From assembly GCA_002480565.1 (NCBI GenBank), contig DLCK01000089.1, forward strand, positions 43,964 through 107,963: 64,000 nt of DNA, given 5' to 3'. Shown in pieces: positions 37,387-45,294 of this stretch. Under the pieces are notes generated by a model. That model saw nothing but the letters and a program-made list of their open reading frames with translations. It was not told where the DNA came from and made no database searches. Positions within the stretch are counted from its first letter, which is position 1. Every line of letters starts with the position of its first letter. The translations under genes and the position numbers were made by a program. This stretch comes from Phycisphaerales bacterium UBA7800 (GTDB lineage Bacteria; Planctomycetota; Phycisphaerae; Phycisphaerales; Phycisphaeraceae).

Positions 37387-38580
37387 TCAATACTGTCCAA
37401 AATGCTGAATCGCGGACATGATTAATCGCATCCCCGTTAACCGGGAACCATTGTTAATTGATCCTGCCGTTGCCAGTTTCAATCCTTTACATTCCCGGGC
37501 TTCATCAAAGTCCCGAAGTGCTTCAGTGATCAAACCCACATGGTCGTCGCGACTGAAGGTAAAGGGCGCGATCGTGCCATGGATTTCGGTGTTGGGCATG
37601 TGCTTGCGAATATGGGAGACACGAATATTGGGGCCAAAGTTCACGCCGGTAAAGTTGAGCCGTCCGAGAATTGGAAGCAGATGCCCCATGTCTGAATCAC
37701 TGTGTTGATACCGATCATCACCGGGTAAAGGCGCGTAACGCTCAAAGATCGCGTTGAGAATTGGATACCCGAAAAATTCATACATGTCCGGCGTCAATAA
37801 CGCACAGTTGTCATCGGCAAAACCAAACCCACGCCCCCAATCACAATGCTCATCCCAACCGGCTTCCTGATCCATCACCTGCGCCAATCCCAACATCGCC
37901 TGGAGTATCAAATCGCGGAACCGCCCTGCCAACTCCGGCTGATCCATAATCAGATACAGCAGATTTTCCGTACCAAAAATACTCGTCGCAAACGTCACCG
38001 GCCCGCGCTGTCCACGGTAGAGATTGGGTTTGATACCCATCGCTAACAGACGCTGTTTATCTGATTCCCATTGCGGGGGCAGGACAAATTCACGCAGGTT
38101 CACCAGCCGTCGCTCCACGCGATCCAACAAGGCTTCCAACTCCTCTGGCGTGTCAGCAGACTGTTTGAGCCAGTAGGACCAGATGTGCCATTCCTGCTTG
38201 GCTTCAAATATATCTGCAAGCGTCTTAACCTGTGGATACTGTTTCTGCGGATCAGGAATCTTCTCTAAAAGCAGTCGCTTACCAACCACCTTTTCCGAGA
38301 TATCGTTGTAATGGCGGTTCAGATGAATACGGTAAGCGATATCCTCTTCCTGGCGTTGCCAATTCTCATCAAGTCCCAGTTCATCCCATACCGCTTCGGT
38401 GCTCATCATCACACCACAGGCCACCTGCGGGCAATCAAGCGCAAAGGTGTCGCGTTTGGCTTTGGCATCGTCTTCCCAGAATCGTTGAAGATCAACAGGA
38501 GCCATGCCGTTGTGTTGCTGCATCTGATCAAGCAGCCATTGCACGCGCGTATCAGTATGGGACGAAAGGGATGTGGACAT
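37387..38580 (-). CDS. Uroporphyrinogen decarboxylase-like (UROD superfamily) protein
   Basis: This 397-residue protein has the UROD/MtaA-type barrel pattern, including WDEHCDWGRGFGFADDNCALLTPDMYEFFGYPIL and HSDSDMGHLLPILGRLNFTGVNFGP near the C-terminal side. It lacks the N-terminal substrate-binding Arg cluster typical of true HemE, so it is probably a methyltransferase-type or sugar-linked relative rather than a haem enzyme. It is the third gene after AraC and a PhyH-like dioxygenase, all on the minus strand with small gaps. The pathway is not known. Confidence 0.8.
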   Translation of the reverse strand: MSTSLSSHTDTRVQWLLDQMQQHNGMAPVDLQRFWEDDAKAKRDTFALDCPQVACGVMMSTEAVWDELGLDENWQRQEEDIAYRIHLNRHYNDISEKVVGKRLLLEKIPDPQKQYPQVKTLADIFEAKQEWHIWSYWLKQSADTPEELEALLDRVERRLVNLREFVLPPQWESDKQRLLAMGIKPNLYRGQRGPVTFATSIFGTENLLYLIMDQPELAGRFRDLILQAMLGLAQVMDQEAGWDEHCDWGRGFGFADDNCALLTPDMYEFFGYPILNAIFERYAPLPGDDRYQHSDSDMGHLLPILGRLNFTGVNFGPNIRVSHIRKHMPNTEIHGTIAPFTFSRDDHVGLITEALRDFDEARECKGLKLATAGSINNGSRLTGMRLIMSAIQHFGQY

Positions 38581-38586
38581 ATTGTG

Positions 38587-39405
38587 TTATCCGGTTGTTG
38601 AATGTGTCAAAGAATCAGGCGACAAAGCGTTGTCACCGAAAATACGGGAGAATGTCTGGCCTTGCTGATCGACGGTGCGCCCCTCCATGTAACAGACACT
38701 AAAAGCCCGGCGGCTTTGCGATGAACGATTCACATCCGATCCATGCAACGTCCAGTTGTGGAGTAATGCAACTTCACCAGCTTCAAGTTCCAAGAAGACA
38801 CGTTTGGATTCGGGGCAATGTTCTTGAGCCTGTTCTTTGGTTAAAAAGCCCGAAGGATGTGTCGGATTAAGCAGTGTCTTGTGCGTTCCGGGAATGATCT
38901 GGACACAACCATTGGTGATCGTGGCAGGGTCCAATGCCAGCCAGATGGTAACCAGCGGATCACGATCCAAAGAAGCCCATCGATCTTGATGCCAGGGAAG
39001 GAAAGTTCCTTTGTTTGCAGGCTTATTCATGAACATCGCCCTAAAGCAGGAGACGGGTGAATCTTTACCATACTCGTGTTCACAGATATGTTCGAAGATC
39101 GGACGTTGCATAAAATCCAGAAACATGGGATCGAATTCCAAGTCTTGAATTTTGCGATAGCCCAGTGTCGAACCTTTGTGTCCTCGACCACCCGCACCGG
39201 TATCTTCATATTTCCCGGTATCCGAATCGAGTTGCATAAACAGCCGGTCATAATTCAAATCAGCTTTACCGAGCATGATGGCATCAATGCGATCCTGCAT
39301 GGCTTTGAGTTGTTCATCAGTGAGCAACTTGCCGAGTTTGAGATATCCATCAGTTTGGTACTGATTCCATTGTTCGTCAGTGAGATGAGAAAGTTGTGCG
39401 GGCAT
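38587..39405 (-). CDS. Phytanoyl-CoA dioxygenase-like Fe(II)/2-oxoglutarate oxygenase
   Basis: This 272-residue protein belongs to the PhyH family. The iron-binding triad is visible as His and Asp in WHQDRW, plus a distal His in LHNWTLHGSD, with a 2-oxoglutarate-binding Arg in SRRAFSV. The core strand region VTIWLALDPATITNGCVQIIPGTHK is typical. It lies 6 bp upstream of the UROD-like gene, so both are co-transcribed. It probably hydroxylates a small molecule; which one is not visible. Confidence 0.9.
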   Translation of the reverse strand: MPAQLSHLTDEQWNQYQTDGYLKLGKLLTDEQLKAMQDRIDAIMLGKADLNYDRLFMQLDSDTGKYEDTGAGGRGHKGSTLGYRKIQDLEFDPMFLDFMQRPIFEHICEHEYGKDSPVSCFRAMFMNKPANKGTFLPWHQDRWASLDRDPLVTIWLALDPATITNGCVQIIPGTHKTLLNPTHPSGFLTKEQAQEHCPESKRVFLELEAGEVALLHNWTLHGSDVNRSSQSRRAFSVCYMEGRTVDQQGQTFSRIFGDNALSPDSLTHSTTG

Positions 39406-39454
39406 TGGAAGGCTCCTTTGTTTGAGGTGCCATCAATCTACCTGCGGGGGACGA

Positions 39455-40342
39455 TCAACCCAATGGAGAACCTGAAAGTCCGGATGGATGATCTGAACAT
39501 ACCGATTGTTGATACTGCTGTGGACTTAAACCTTGTGACTGCTTAAACATTCTTGAGAAGTAATACGGGTCCTCAAAACCAACCTTACGGCCGACAGCTT
39601 GCACAGTCAGAATATTTTCAGCCAACAAGGCTGCTGCCCGACTCATCCGAAGTTGTAACAGGTACTGTAAAGGGGTAACACCCAACACCTGTTTAAAGAG
39701 TCGGTTGGTGTGTTGCGGGGTGTAACCTGCCCAGTGAGCGATCTGTTCAAGTGTCAGTGGATCTGTTAATTGCTTATCAATCCGCTCCAATATCAAACAG
39801 ACCATTGGATCAAGTTTTCTTGAAGTCAACTTGCCATCTGATGCCATAACATGAAGTAATTCATGAGCGATCAAGTTCGTCCAACCGGGCAGAAGCTCCT
39901 GACGTGGGCATATACTTTTCCCTTGATAATCCAATTGCAAACCTAATAAATAGTGATTAAGTCGACTATTCTTTGACACTTCAAATAGCGGCTCTGGTTC
40001 AAGTAATTGCATTACATCCACCCCGCCGGGTAGTTGAACACGCAGATGAATTGAGAGCAATGTCACCCGATTAGTCAATGAATACGCATGATGTCTTAGG
40101 CCAGGTGATACCATTAACAGTGATTGCGGCCCAAGTGTTGTCGACTCATCCTCCACCACCCATACAACTCGACCACGGGTAACAAACAACAGGTTGTAAT
40201 CGCCGATGATCCGACTAGCCATCTCGTAACCGGACTCGTGCTTCTGTAGTGAACCATTGAATGTATGAACCTGCGCATGACGGGCAATGTAATCCAGCAA
40301 GGTGCTGGGCGAGTTGGTTATGGGCGTACTTTGAGCCATCAC
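39455..40342 (-). CDS. AraC-family regulator of the PhyH/UROD cluster
   Basis: This 295-residue protein has an N-terminal cupin-type sensing domain (about 1-170) and a C-terminal double helix-turn-helix (about 190-290): LTLEQIAHWAGYTPQHTNRLFKQVLGVTPLQYLLQLRMSRAAALL and VQAVGRKVGFEDPYYFSRMFKQSQGLSPQQYQQS. It is the first of three codirectional genes, so it likely activates the cluster in response to its substrate. Confidence 0.92.
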   Translation of the reverse strand: MMAQSTPITNSPSTLLDYIARHAQVHTFNGSLQKHESGYEMASRIIGDYNLLFVTRGRVVWVVEDESTTLGPQSLLMVSPGLRHHAYSLTNRVTLLSIHLRVQLPGGVDVMQLLEPEPLFEVSKNSRLNHYLLGLQLDYQGKSICPRQELLPGWTNLIAHELLHVMASDGKLTSRKLDPMVCLILERIDKQLTDPLTLEQIAHWAGYTPQHTNRLFKQVLGVTPLQYLLQLRMSRAAALLAENILTVQAVGRKVGFEDPYYFSRMFKQSQGLSPQQYQQSVCSDHPSGLSGSPLG

Positions 40343-40431
40343 CTGATTATAGAACAGTAATGGACAATTTGAACAAATTTTTTGAGGAATGGAATAATTG
40401 CAACAGGCATGCCGCTAAATCCAGACTATGT

Positions 40432-40782
40432 TTAACCGCCTGCTGCCTTGGCTTTGAAACCTTGCTCAATGAGCATTTTTACAAGTCGATCTCGGTGATC
40501 GCCCTGGATCTCGATGTGATCATCTTTGACTGCGCCACCTGCTGAACAGGTGTTTTTGAGTTTCTTGAGCATGGCTTTGAAGTCGTTGGCTTTGGGGTCC
40601 AGGCCAGTGATAACCGTGTTCCATTTGCCTTTTCGTTTTTCACGATGTACGCGAACCTGCTGATCCTTAGGCAGACAGACATTGCCATCTGCATCACGCG
40701 GGCAGGTGCAATCCGTCAATGCCTTGTCACATACCTCACAGGTGACCGGGCGTTCTAATGCTGTGCCGTCGAATAGTCCCAT
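40432..40782 (-). CDS. SUI1/eIF1-like (YciH-type) translation factor
   Basis: This 116-residue protein has the SUI1 fold: VRVHREKRKGKWNTVITGLDPKANDFKAMLKKLKNTCSAGGAVKDDHIEIQGDHRDRLVKMLIEQGFKAK. The N-terminal 45 residues include a Cys-rich CEVCDKALTDCTCPRD that may bind zinc, as in many bacterial YciH homologues. The ATG at 40782 is preferred; the longer frame overlaps the next gene. Bacterial YciH proteins may influence start-site choice, mainly under stress. Confidence 0.9.
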   Translation of the reverse strand: MGLFDGTALERPVTCEVCDKALTDCTCPRDADGNVCLPKDQQVRVHREKRKGKWNTVITGLDPKANDFKAMLKKLKNTCSAGGAVKDDHIEIQGDHRDRLVKMLIEQGFKAKAAGG

Positions 40783-40846
40783 GACGGATAGTTTAGCACA
40801 AAGCGAATCACAAGTGATACGACTAAATAGGTGTAGAAAACAACTG

Positions 40847-42013
40847 TCATCGCACCGCATTAAACTGCTGACGGTAATCAGTGGGAGTCATGTCGGTCTT
40901 TTTGTGGAACATGGTGCAGAACTGTTTACTGCTGGCAAAGCCCGACTGCTGGGCAATGCGACTGATAGGCAATTGTGTTTGACAGAGCAGGTTTTGTGCC
41001 ATTTGGATGCGGACACGGATCAGTTCCTGCAACGGTGACCGCCCCAGTAGGTTGCGACACTTTCGCTCAAGGGAGCGACGGGATAATTGCAACTCATTAA
41101 GCACATCTTCCATAGTAATCGGCTCGTGAGCATGATCGTGCAAAAAGCGAATCGCCTGGGCAAGTTGAGGATCATCAAGCAGTTTGATATCCGTGGACTG
41201 ACGCGTATGCACATTCATCGGCGGAAGCAGAATTGGCTTGTCCGGCGGCTTATTTCCCTGCATGATCTGATCGAGTAACCATGCAGTCTCATAGCCAATC
41301 TGCTCTAAGGGAATGTCCACACTGGAGAGCTGGGGGTTGGCAAGATTGCAAAACAGGTCATCATTGTCCACACCCAGTAACGCAATCTCTTCGGGGATTC
41401 GAATCTCCAATTGCCGGCATATTTCCGACAGTCGTAATGCAATGGCGTCATTGGCAGCAAGAATCCCGCACGGCTTGGGGAGACTGTGCAACCACTGCTC
41501 GATGGCTTTTTCACTGGTCCAACCCCAGACACTTGCCGCATCGGGCCAATGGGTGTCATGAAAAATGGCAGTGGTGTGACCTTCTTGCTCCAATGCTTGT
41601 TCAAATCCATTTTCACGTTGGTTGGAATAGTTGTATCGCGGGAAGCCGACAAAACCAAAGTGACAAAAACCACGTTGCATAAGGTATTGGGCAGCGGTTC
41701 GACCAACGCGAAAATCATCGACACTCACCGTAGGAAGTTTGAGCTTCGCATCCACATTGGCAATACTCACGACGGGCGTCTTGAGATTCTCCAATAACTC
41801 GACTTCTTCATCGATATAGACAAAGGCCACAACGCCAGCAGGCTTCCAAACCTTAAGCATCGTTGGCAGATCCTGAGTCCGAGCAGCCATGCCAAAGACC
41901 CAGTTGCGTTGTTGCTGCGAATAGCGTTTGATCCCACGCAGGACACCACGATAAAACCCCGAGTCGGGGCGCATAAGCAAACCGACACGGACATATTGAT
42001 CTTGTTGCTGCAT
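40847..42013 (-). CDS. XylR-type regulator (periplasmic-binding-like plus AraC HTH)
   Basis: This 388-residue protein joins a LacI/PBP-like sugar-sensing domain (about 8-270, with VSIANVDAKLKLPTVSVDDFRVGRTAAQYLMQRGF) to a C-terminal AraC helix-turn-helix (SRRSLERKCRNLLGRSPLQELIRVRIQMAQNLLCQTQLPISRIAQQSGFASSKQFCTMFHKKTDMTPTDYRQQ). This XylR layout is abundant in Planctomycetota. It is divergent from a pseudopilin-like gene and an exported protein across a 160-bp gap and may control them. Confidence 0.93.
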   Translation of the reverse strand: MQQQDQYVRVGLLMRPDSGFYRGVLRGIKRYSQQQRNWVFGMAARTQDLPTMLKVWKPAGVVAFVYIDEEVELLENLKTPVVSIANVDAKLKLPTVSVDDFRVGRTAAQYLMQRGFCHFGFVGFPRYNYSNQRENGFEQALEQEGHTTAIFHDTHWPDAASVWGWTSEKAIEQWLHSLPKPCGILAANDAIALRLSEICRQLEIRIPEEIALLGVDNDDLFCNLANPQLSSVDIPLEQIGYETAWLLDQIMQGNKPPDKPILLPPMNVHTRQSTDIKLLDDPQLAQAIRFLHDHAHEPITMEDVLNELQLSRRSLERKCRNLLGRSPLQELIRVRIQMAQNLLCQTQLPISRIAQQSGFASSKQFCTMFHKKTDMTPTDYRQQFNAVR

Positions 42014-42172
42014 AGTGACATCATAGACAGTGACGTAAAAGAAGAAAAGCTTTCCGCAAAAAAGGATGGAAGTCCATCTTAAACCTGAAATAATCTAATA
42101 ACCTTCAATTAGCCCCACGTCCTATGTTGATATGGGCGATTGGAATAGTCAGATCAATGATGGAGTTTGCAG

Positions 42173-42913
42173 ATGCGACACCCCAAACGTCAGTTGAGAT
42201 ATGTGAATGGTTTTACGCTCATCGAATTGCTGGTGGTGATCTCGATCATCGCGCTGCTTATTTCGATTTTGCTGCCGGCATTGAGCAAAGCACGTATCGC
42301 TTCGAGGAGTGTTCTTTGTATATCCAATCTTAAGCAGCTCGCAATTTGGGGAACATCTTACGCGGATATGAACAAAGATATCCTGCCTCACAATGGCGGC
42401 AAATATGCATACGCTAATCTGTCGGGGAGTACTTGGGTGACCAAACTCGAAAAAGACATTTACAACAGCAAGCATCAGTACCGCAACAGCATGCTGCATT
42501 GCCCGCAAACGAGCATCACCCTTGAACCGCGTAAGGCCAGTGGCTCCAATAAGCATGCCAACTACAGTCTAAGCAATTGGCTCGGTGGTGATCAGAACAC
42601 CGGTTACTATGCCACGCCAGTCATCCCCAAGGTGACGCATTTAACCAGCAGCAAATTCTGGTGGGCGGATGGCAAAGCCAAGTTCTCCTCAGGCGAATGG
42701 GTCTTTGACAATCGACTGGATATGATTGGTGGTTCTTACAATCGACGCCCCTGGCCATGGGATTTCCCGGATTTAACCAGTCATATCGGCGGCACGAATC
42801 TGGTCTACGGTGATGGCCATGTTTCGTCCATGTCCTTCGATGAATTCATCAACAACTGCACCGGCTCGGCTAACAAACCGCAATGGAAACGCTTCACCGG
42901 CAGCCCCAACTAA
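42173..42913 (+). CDS. Type II pseudopilin-like protein with H-x9-DG motif
   Basis: This 246-residue protein has the prepilin cleavage sequence NGFTLIELLVV with an uncharged hydrophobic helix, so a prepilin peptidase would cut before Phe. The C-terminal HIGGTNLVYGDGHV fits the H-x9-DG motif found in large families of Planctomycetota and Lentisphaerota. I start at ATG 42173, with GGAG 7 bp upstream. Such proteins are surface-associated, often with polysaccharide-degrading clusters. The following exported protein is 37 bp away. Confidence 0.92.
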   Translation: MRHPKRQLRYVNGFTLIELLVVISIIALLISILLPALSKARIASRSVLCISNLKQLAIWGTSYADMNKDILPHNGGKYAYANLSGSTWVTKLEKDIYNSKHQYRNSMLHCPQTSITLEPRKASGSNKHANYSLSNWLGGDQNTGYYATPVIPKVTHLTSSKFWWADGKAKFSSGEWVFDNRLDMIGGSYNRRPWPWDFPDLTSHIGGTNLVYGDGHVSSMSFDEFINNCTGSANKPQWKRFTGSPN

Positions 42914-42950
42914 ACCTTGAATCACCCTTTATTTTTACCACGGAATTACC

Positions 42951-43835
42951 ATGAAAAAACATTTGTCCATTCTCACAATCGCTCTGCTGTACTGTGTTCT
43001 GTCTGTCACATCGGCAAATGCTCAGACCAGTCAATCTACAAAACTCACATGGGCACCTCCTGAACTTGTCGATCCCATCACATTGAATATCACATCCCAA
43101 AAGCGCAGTTTCAAACTCGATAAAACCAAGGACTATCGCCTGATCTTCAAGGAACCGCTCATCAATGTCCGGGGCGGACTCAACATCACCGGCGGACACA
43201 ACGTGGTGGTAATCGGTGGAGAGATTCGCTTTGACAAACCCGGTCGTGAAGGCAAAGCTCTTGACTGCCGCGGTATCTACATCAACCACAACACAGGTAC
43301 CGTCCATATCGAAGGCGTGTTGATCCATGGCAAAGCGTTGCGCGAGGGATTTAACATTGGCATGTTTAATGAAGAGACCACATTGCAATTGCAGAACATT
43401 CGGGTCGACACCGTCACCGGTTCCTTTGAAGGACACCACGCGGATGTCGTGCAGACATGGGCTGGACCAACCGTGTTGCGCATTGATCACTTAACTGGCA
43501 TTACAGGATACCAAGGCTTTTTCCTGCATCCGGTACAACACAAGAAAAGCAAAATCGCTCCCGAACTTTTTGACTTTCGCAACATCAACCTCATCAGCAT
43601 CAACAAAGGCTATCTGCTTTGGCAGGCGACAAAGTTTCCATTGACCACAAAGAACGTTTATGTGCAGACCGATGCAAAACGATTCCCTGCCCTGACACTT
43701 TGGCCCAAGGGTGATCCAATTTGGAAAGACGTGATACTGGGCGCGCCACCCGCCGGTGACTTCGTACCTGCGGATGTGCCGGGGATGGAATATGTGTCAC
43801 CGGGATATCTGGATGAAGTGGCCAGCAATCAGTGA
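42951..43835 (+). CDS. Exported beta-helix-like protein
   Basis: This 294-residue protein has a classical signal peptide (KKHLSILTIALLYCVLSVTSANA then QTSQ). The mature part has regularly spaced beta-strand stretches (GGLNITGGHNVVVIGGEIRF, CRGIYINHNTGTVHIEGVLIHG, LQLQNIRVDTVTG) typical of right-handed parallel beta-helices such as pectate lyase-like proteins. No catalytic residues can be assigned with confidence. It likely acts outside the cell on a polysaccharide and shares a transcript with the pseudopilin-like gene. Confidence 0.72.
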   Translation: MKKHLSILTIALLYCVLSVTSANAQTSQSTKLTWAPPELVDPITLNITSQKRSFKLDKTKDYRLIFKEPLINVRGGLNITGGHNVVVIGGEIRFDKPGREGKALDCRGIYINHNTGTVHIEGVLIHGKALREGFNIGMFNEETTLQLQNIRVDTVTGSFEGHHADVVQTWAGPTVLRIDHLTGITGYQGFFLHPVQHKKSKIAPELFDFRNINLISINKGYLLWQATKFPLTTKNVYVQTDAKRFPALTLWPKGDPIWKDVILGAPPAGDFVPADVPGMEYVSPGYLDEVASNQ

Positions 43836-43985
43836 TACCCATTTAAACAGACGAGGCATTTAAAAAAGCCAATCCTTATTTGACCGCTAAGACGCCAAAA
43901 TTGCCATGTTTTCAAGACAGAGAAAGAATAATCGGCTCCTCCGCAAAATCTGAGGGTGATGTGTTGGGTAAGTGTTGGTTTTGCT

Positions 43986-44016
43986 TGCCAGGGAGCTAGC
44001 GCTCCCCGGACCCCTT
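43986..44016. repeat. Palindrome outer arm, left
   Basis: This 31-bp arm matches the reverse complement of 44506-44536 at 29 of 31 positions. It also contains its own hairpin, gggagc-tagc-gctccc, at 43991-44006. Confidence 0.9.
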
Positions 44017-44055
44017 TTCCAGTTCATGGCATCAGCATTGTAGTGTGTTTCACAC

Positions 44056-44079
44056 AAGACAAACAAGGCATCGGTTCAT
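44056..44079. repeat. Palindrome middle arm, left
   Basis: Exact 24-bp reverse complement of 44442-44465, ending catcggttcat. A further 13-bp pair, 44021-44033 with 44489-44501, lies between this arm and the outer one. Confidence 0.9.
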
Positions 44080-44152
44080 GGGTGCGATGTCACCCCTTAT
44101 GCATCGCAACCCCGCCCTCGCCACGCGTACTGAATAGACCAAATATCCTTGA

Positions 44153-44196
44153 GCAACGCCGGCCACTCACCGGTGAATTGCAGGAGACCTGTACGC
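44153..44196. repeat. Palindrome inner arm, left
   Basis: Pairs imperfectly, with one base of length difference, with 44325-44367. The best-matched blocks are gcaacgc, ggccactcaccgg and aggagacctgtacgc. Confidence 0.85.
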
Positions 44197-44261
44197 CTCG
44201 CTACAGGAAGCCAGGAAAGTTCGAAAAGCCCCACGGAACCCAGCCCCGCGATTTTCTGTCC

Positions 44262-44324
44262 GTCTCAGGGGTCTCAGGGGTGTCCGGGGCTTCCGGGGCT
44301 TCGAGATATTCGGGGGTGTCCGCA
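44262..44324 (+). repeat. Degenerate 9-bp tandem repeat in the palindrome loop with a G-quadruplex motif
   Basis: Seven consecutive 9-mers fill the loop: gtctcaggg twice, then gtgtccggg, gcttccggg, gcttcgaga, tattcgggg and gtgtccgca. Within them, 44268-44298 fits G4-N5-G4-N5-G4-N5-G4 exactly, a canonical four-tract G-quadruplex motif. Confidence 0.85.
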
Positions 44325-44367
44325 GCGTACAGGTCTCCTCGCTCAACCGGTGAGTGGCCAGCGTTGC
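44325..44367. repeat. Palindrome inner arm, right
   Basis: Imperfect reverse complement of 44153-44196, opening gcgtacaggtctcct. Confidence 0.85.
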
Positions 44368-44441
44368 CGCACTTCGGGATAGGCGTGTGACGTTCGTGGT
44401 ATCAGTGCAACGTTATATCTCATCGGTGCAACTCACCACTT

Positions 44442-44465
44442 ATGAACCGATGCCTTGTTTGTCTT
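44442..44465. repeat. Palindrome middle arm, right
   Basis: Exact reverse complement of 44056-44079. Confidence 0.9.
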
Positions 44466-44505
44466 AAACCAAGCGACCGGTTTACGGAGATGCCATGAAC
44501 TCGAC

Positions 44506-44536
44506 AAGGGGTCCGGGGAGCGGAAGCTCCCTGGCA
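44506..44536. repeat. Palindrome outer arm, right
   Basis: Partner of 43986-44016. It forms its own hairpin, gggagc-ggaa-gctccc, at 44516-44531; the only two mismatches to the other arm fall in the tetraloop. Confidence 0.9.
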
Positions 44537-44799
44537 TGCGAATCCTTGTCTAATCACTTCGATACAGACTCACAGATTCTGCAGAGATAGCGAAGAATCA
44601 TATCGCTGAAGACACAGAATTTTGAGAGATTGTTTTTCATCTGAATAATCTCTCTGAACTTGGCGCTCTTGGCGTCATGGCGATAAATATGAGCCATGGT
44701 TTTTCATAGGCCGTAGACACTAATATGCAATAACAACGGGTACCGGAACCACATCTGTTGCCCGTTTTTTTGAGTTTATGAATATCTGGCAAATCTGCT

Positions 44800-45186
44800 T
44801 TATGACCACCGGTCATCGGGGGCAATCTTGCGATCCCAATCGGTATCTTCATCACGCCCAAAGGAGCGATCAGCTTGGCGGATACAATCCCAGCAGATTA
44901 CCGCGCGTGGGTTGGCAGATTCAGGTAATGGATCAGGCTTCCATGCTTTTTCGCCTTTGCCAAAATTTCGCAGACACATGGTGCAGGCAAATTTCTCGGG
45001 CTGCTCACTGGCATGATCAATGGCAAGACCCAATGCCTTGAGACTGATAATCGAACCTTGATGGCCTTCAATCATGGGTTGGACTTCATCCCAATCCTCG
45101 CCGGTAAAGTCACAGGATATGACGATCATTCCGTCTTCGGTACGTTGCATGAGGTGCGCTTTCTGATTGGTTTTTTCATACTCCAT
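44800..45186 (-). CDS. Conserved-looking hypothetical protein with two CxxC motifs
   Basis: I do not recognise a named family for this 128-residue acidic protein. It has two Cys pairs, FACTMCLRNFGKGEKAW and AVICWDCIRQADRSFG, that could bind one zinc ion, and an Asp/Trp-rich end (DEDTDWDRKIAPDDRW). The N-terminal half has VISCDFTGEDWDEVQPMIEGHQGSIISL. Start is uncertain: ATG 45186 directly follows a dispersed repeat, and ATG 45150 (MQRTEDG) is also possible. It stands alone on the minus strand next to hemB. Confidence 0.65.
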   Translation of the reverse strand: MEYEKTNQKAHLMQRTEDGMIVISCDFTGEDWDEVQPMIEGHQGSIISLKALGLAIDHASEQPEKFACTMCLRNFGKGEKAWKPDPLPESANPRAVICWDCIRQADRSFGRDEDTDWDRKIAPDDRWS

Positions 45187-45193
45187 GGTGTTT

Positions 45194-45274
45194 ACCACAG
45201 AGGCACAGAGACACAGCGTTCAAGGCAGAGCAGAGACATGCTTTTGTCTTTCTCTTTGACTCTGTGGTTCATCC
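45194..45274. repeat. Dispersed repeat rich in cacagag
   Basis: The 23-bp segment 45194-45216 (accacagaggcacagag and on) recurs in reverse complement with one mismatch inside ccsA at 61651-61673. The right end (gactctgtggtt, 45258-45269) forms a short inverted partner of the left end. Confidence 0.6.
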
Positions 45275-45294
45275 ATGTGTTAACTTACAACTGA

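Larger units (their letters stand above)
43836..44799. other. Gene-free stretch with a large nested palindrome
   Basis: No coding frame here is convincing. The notable content is a nested palindrome centred near 44260, described as separate repeat entries. The rest is low-information DNA with short fragments resembling dispersed repeats (ctaagacgccaa near 43892 and a cttggcgctcttggcg-like stretch near 44660). Confidence 0.7.

Noticed and set aside
43956..44390. 144-residue open frame with a SGVSGVSGASGAS repeat
   Set aside because: The repeat is simply the 9-bp tandem DNA repeat in the palindrome loop; the frame spans the palindrome and has no family pattern.
43986..44536. Retron or group II intron as explanation for the palindrome
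   Set aside because: No reverse transcriptase gene is near, and the fold is one long symmetric hairpin without the expected domain order.
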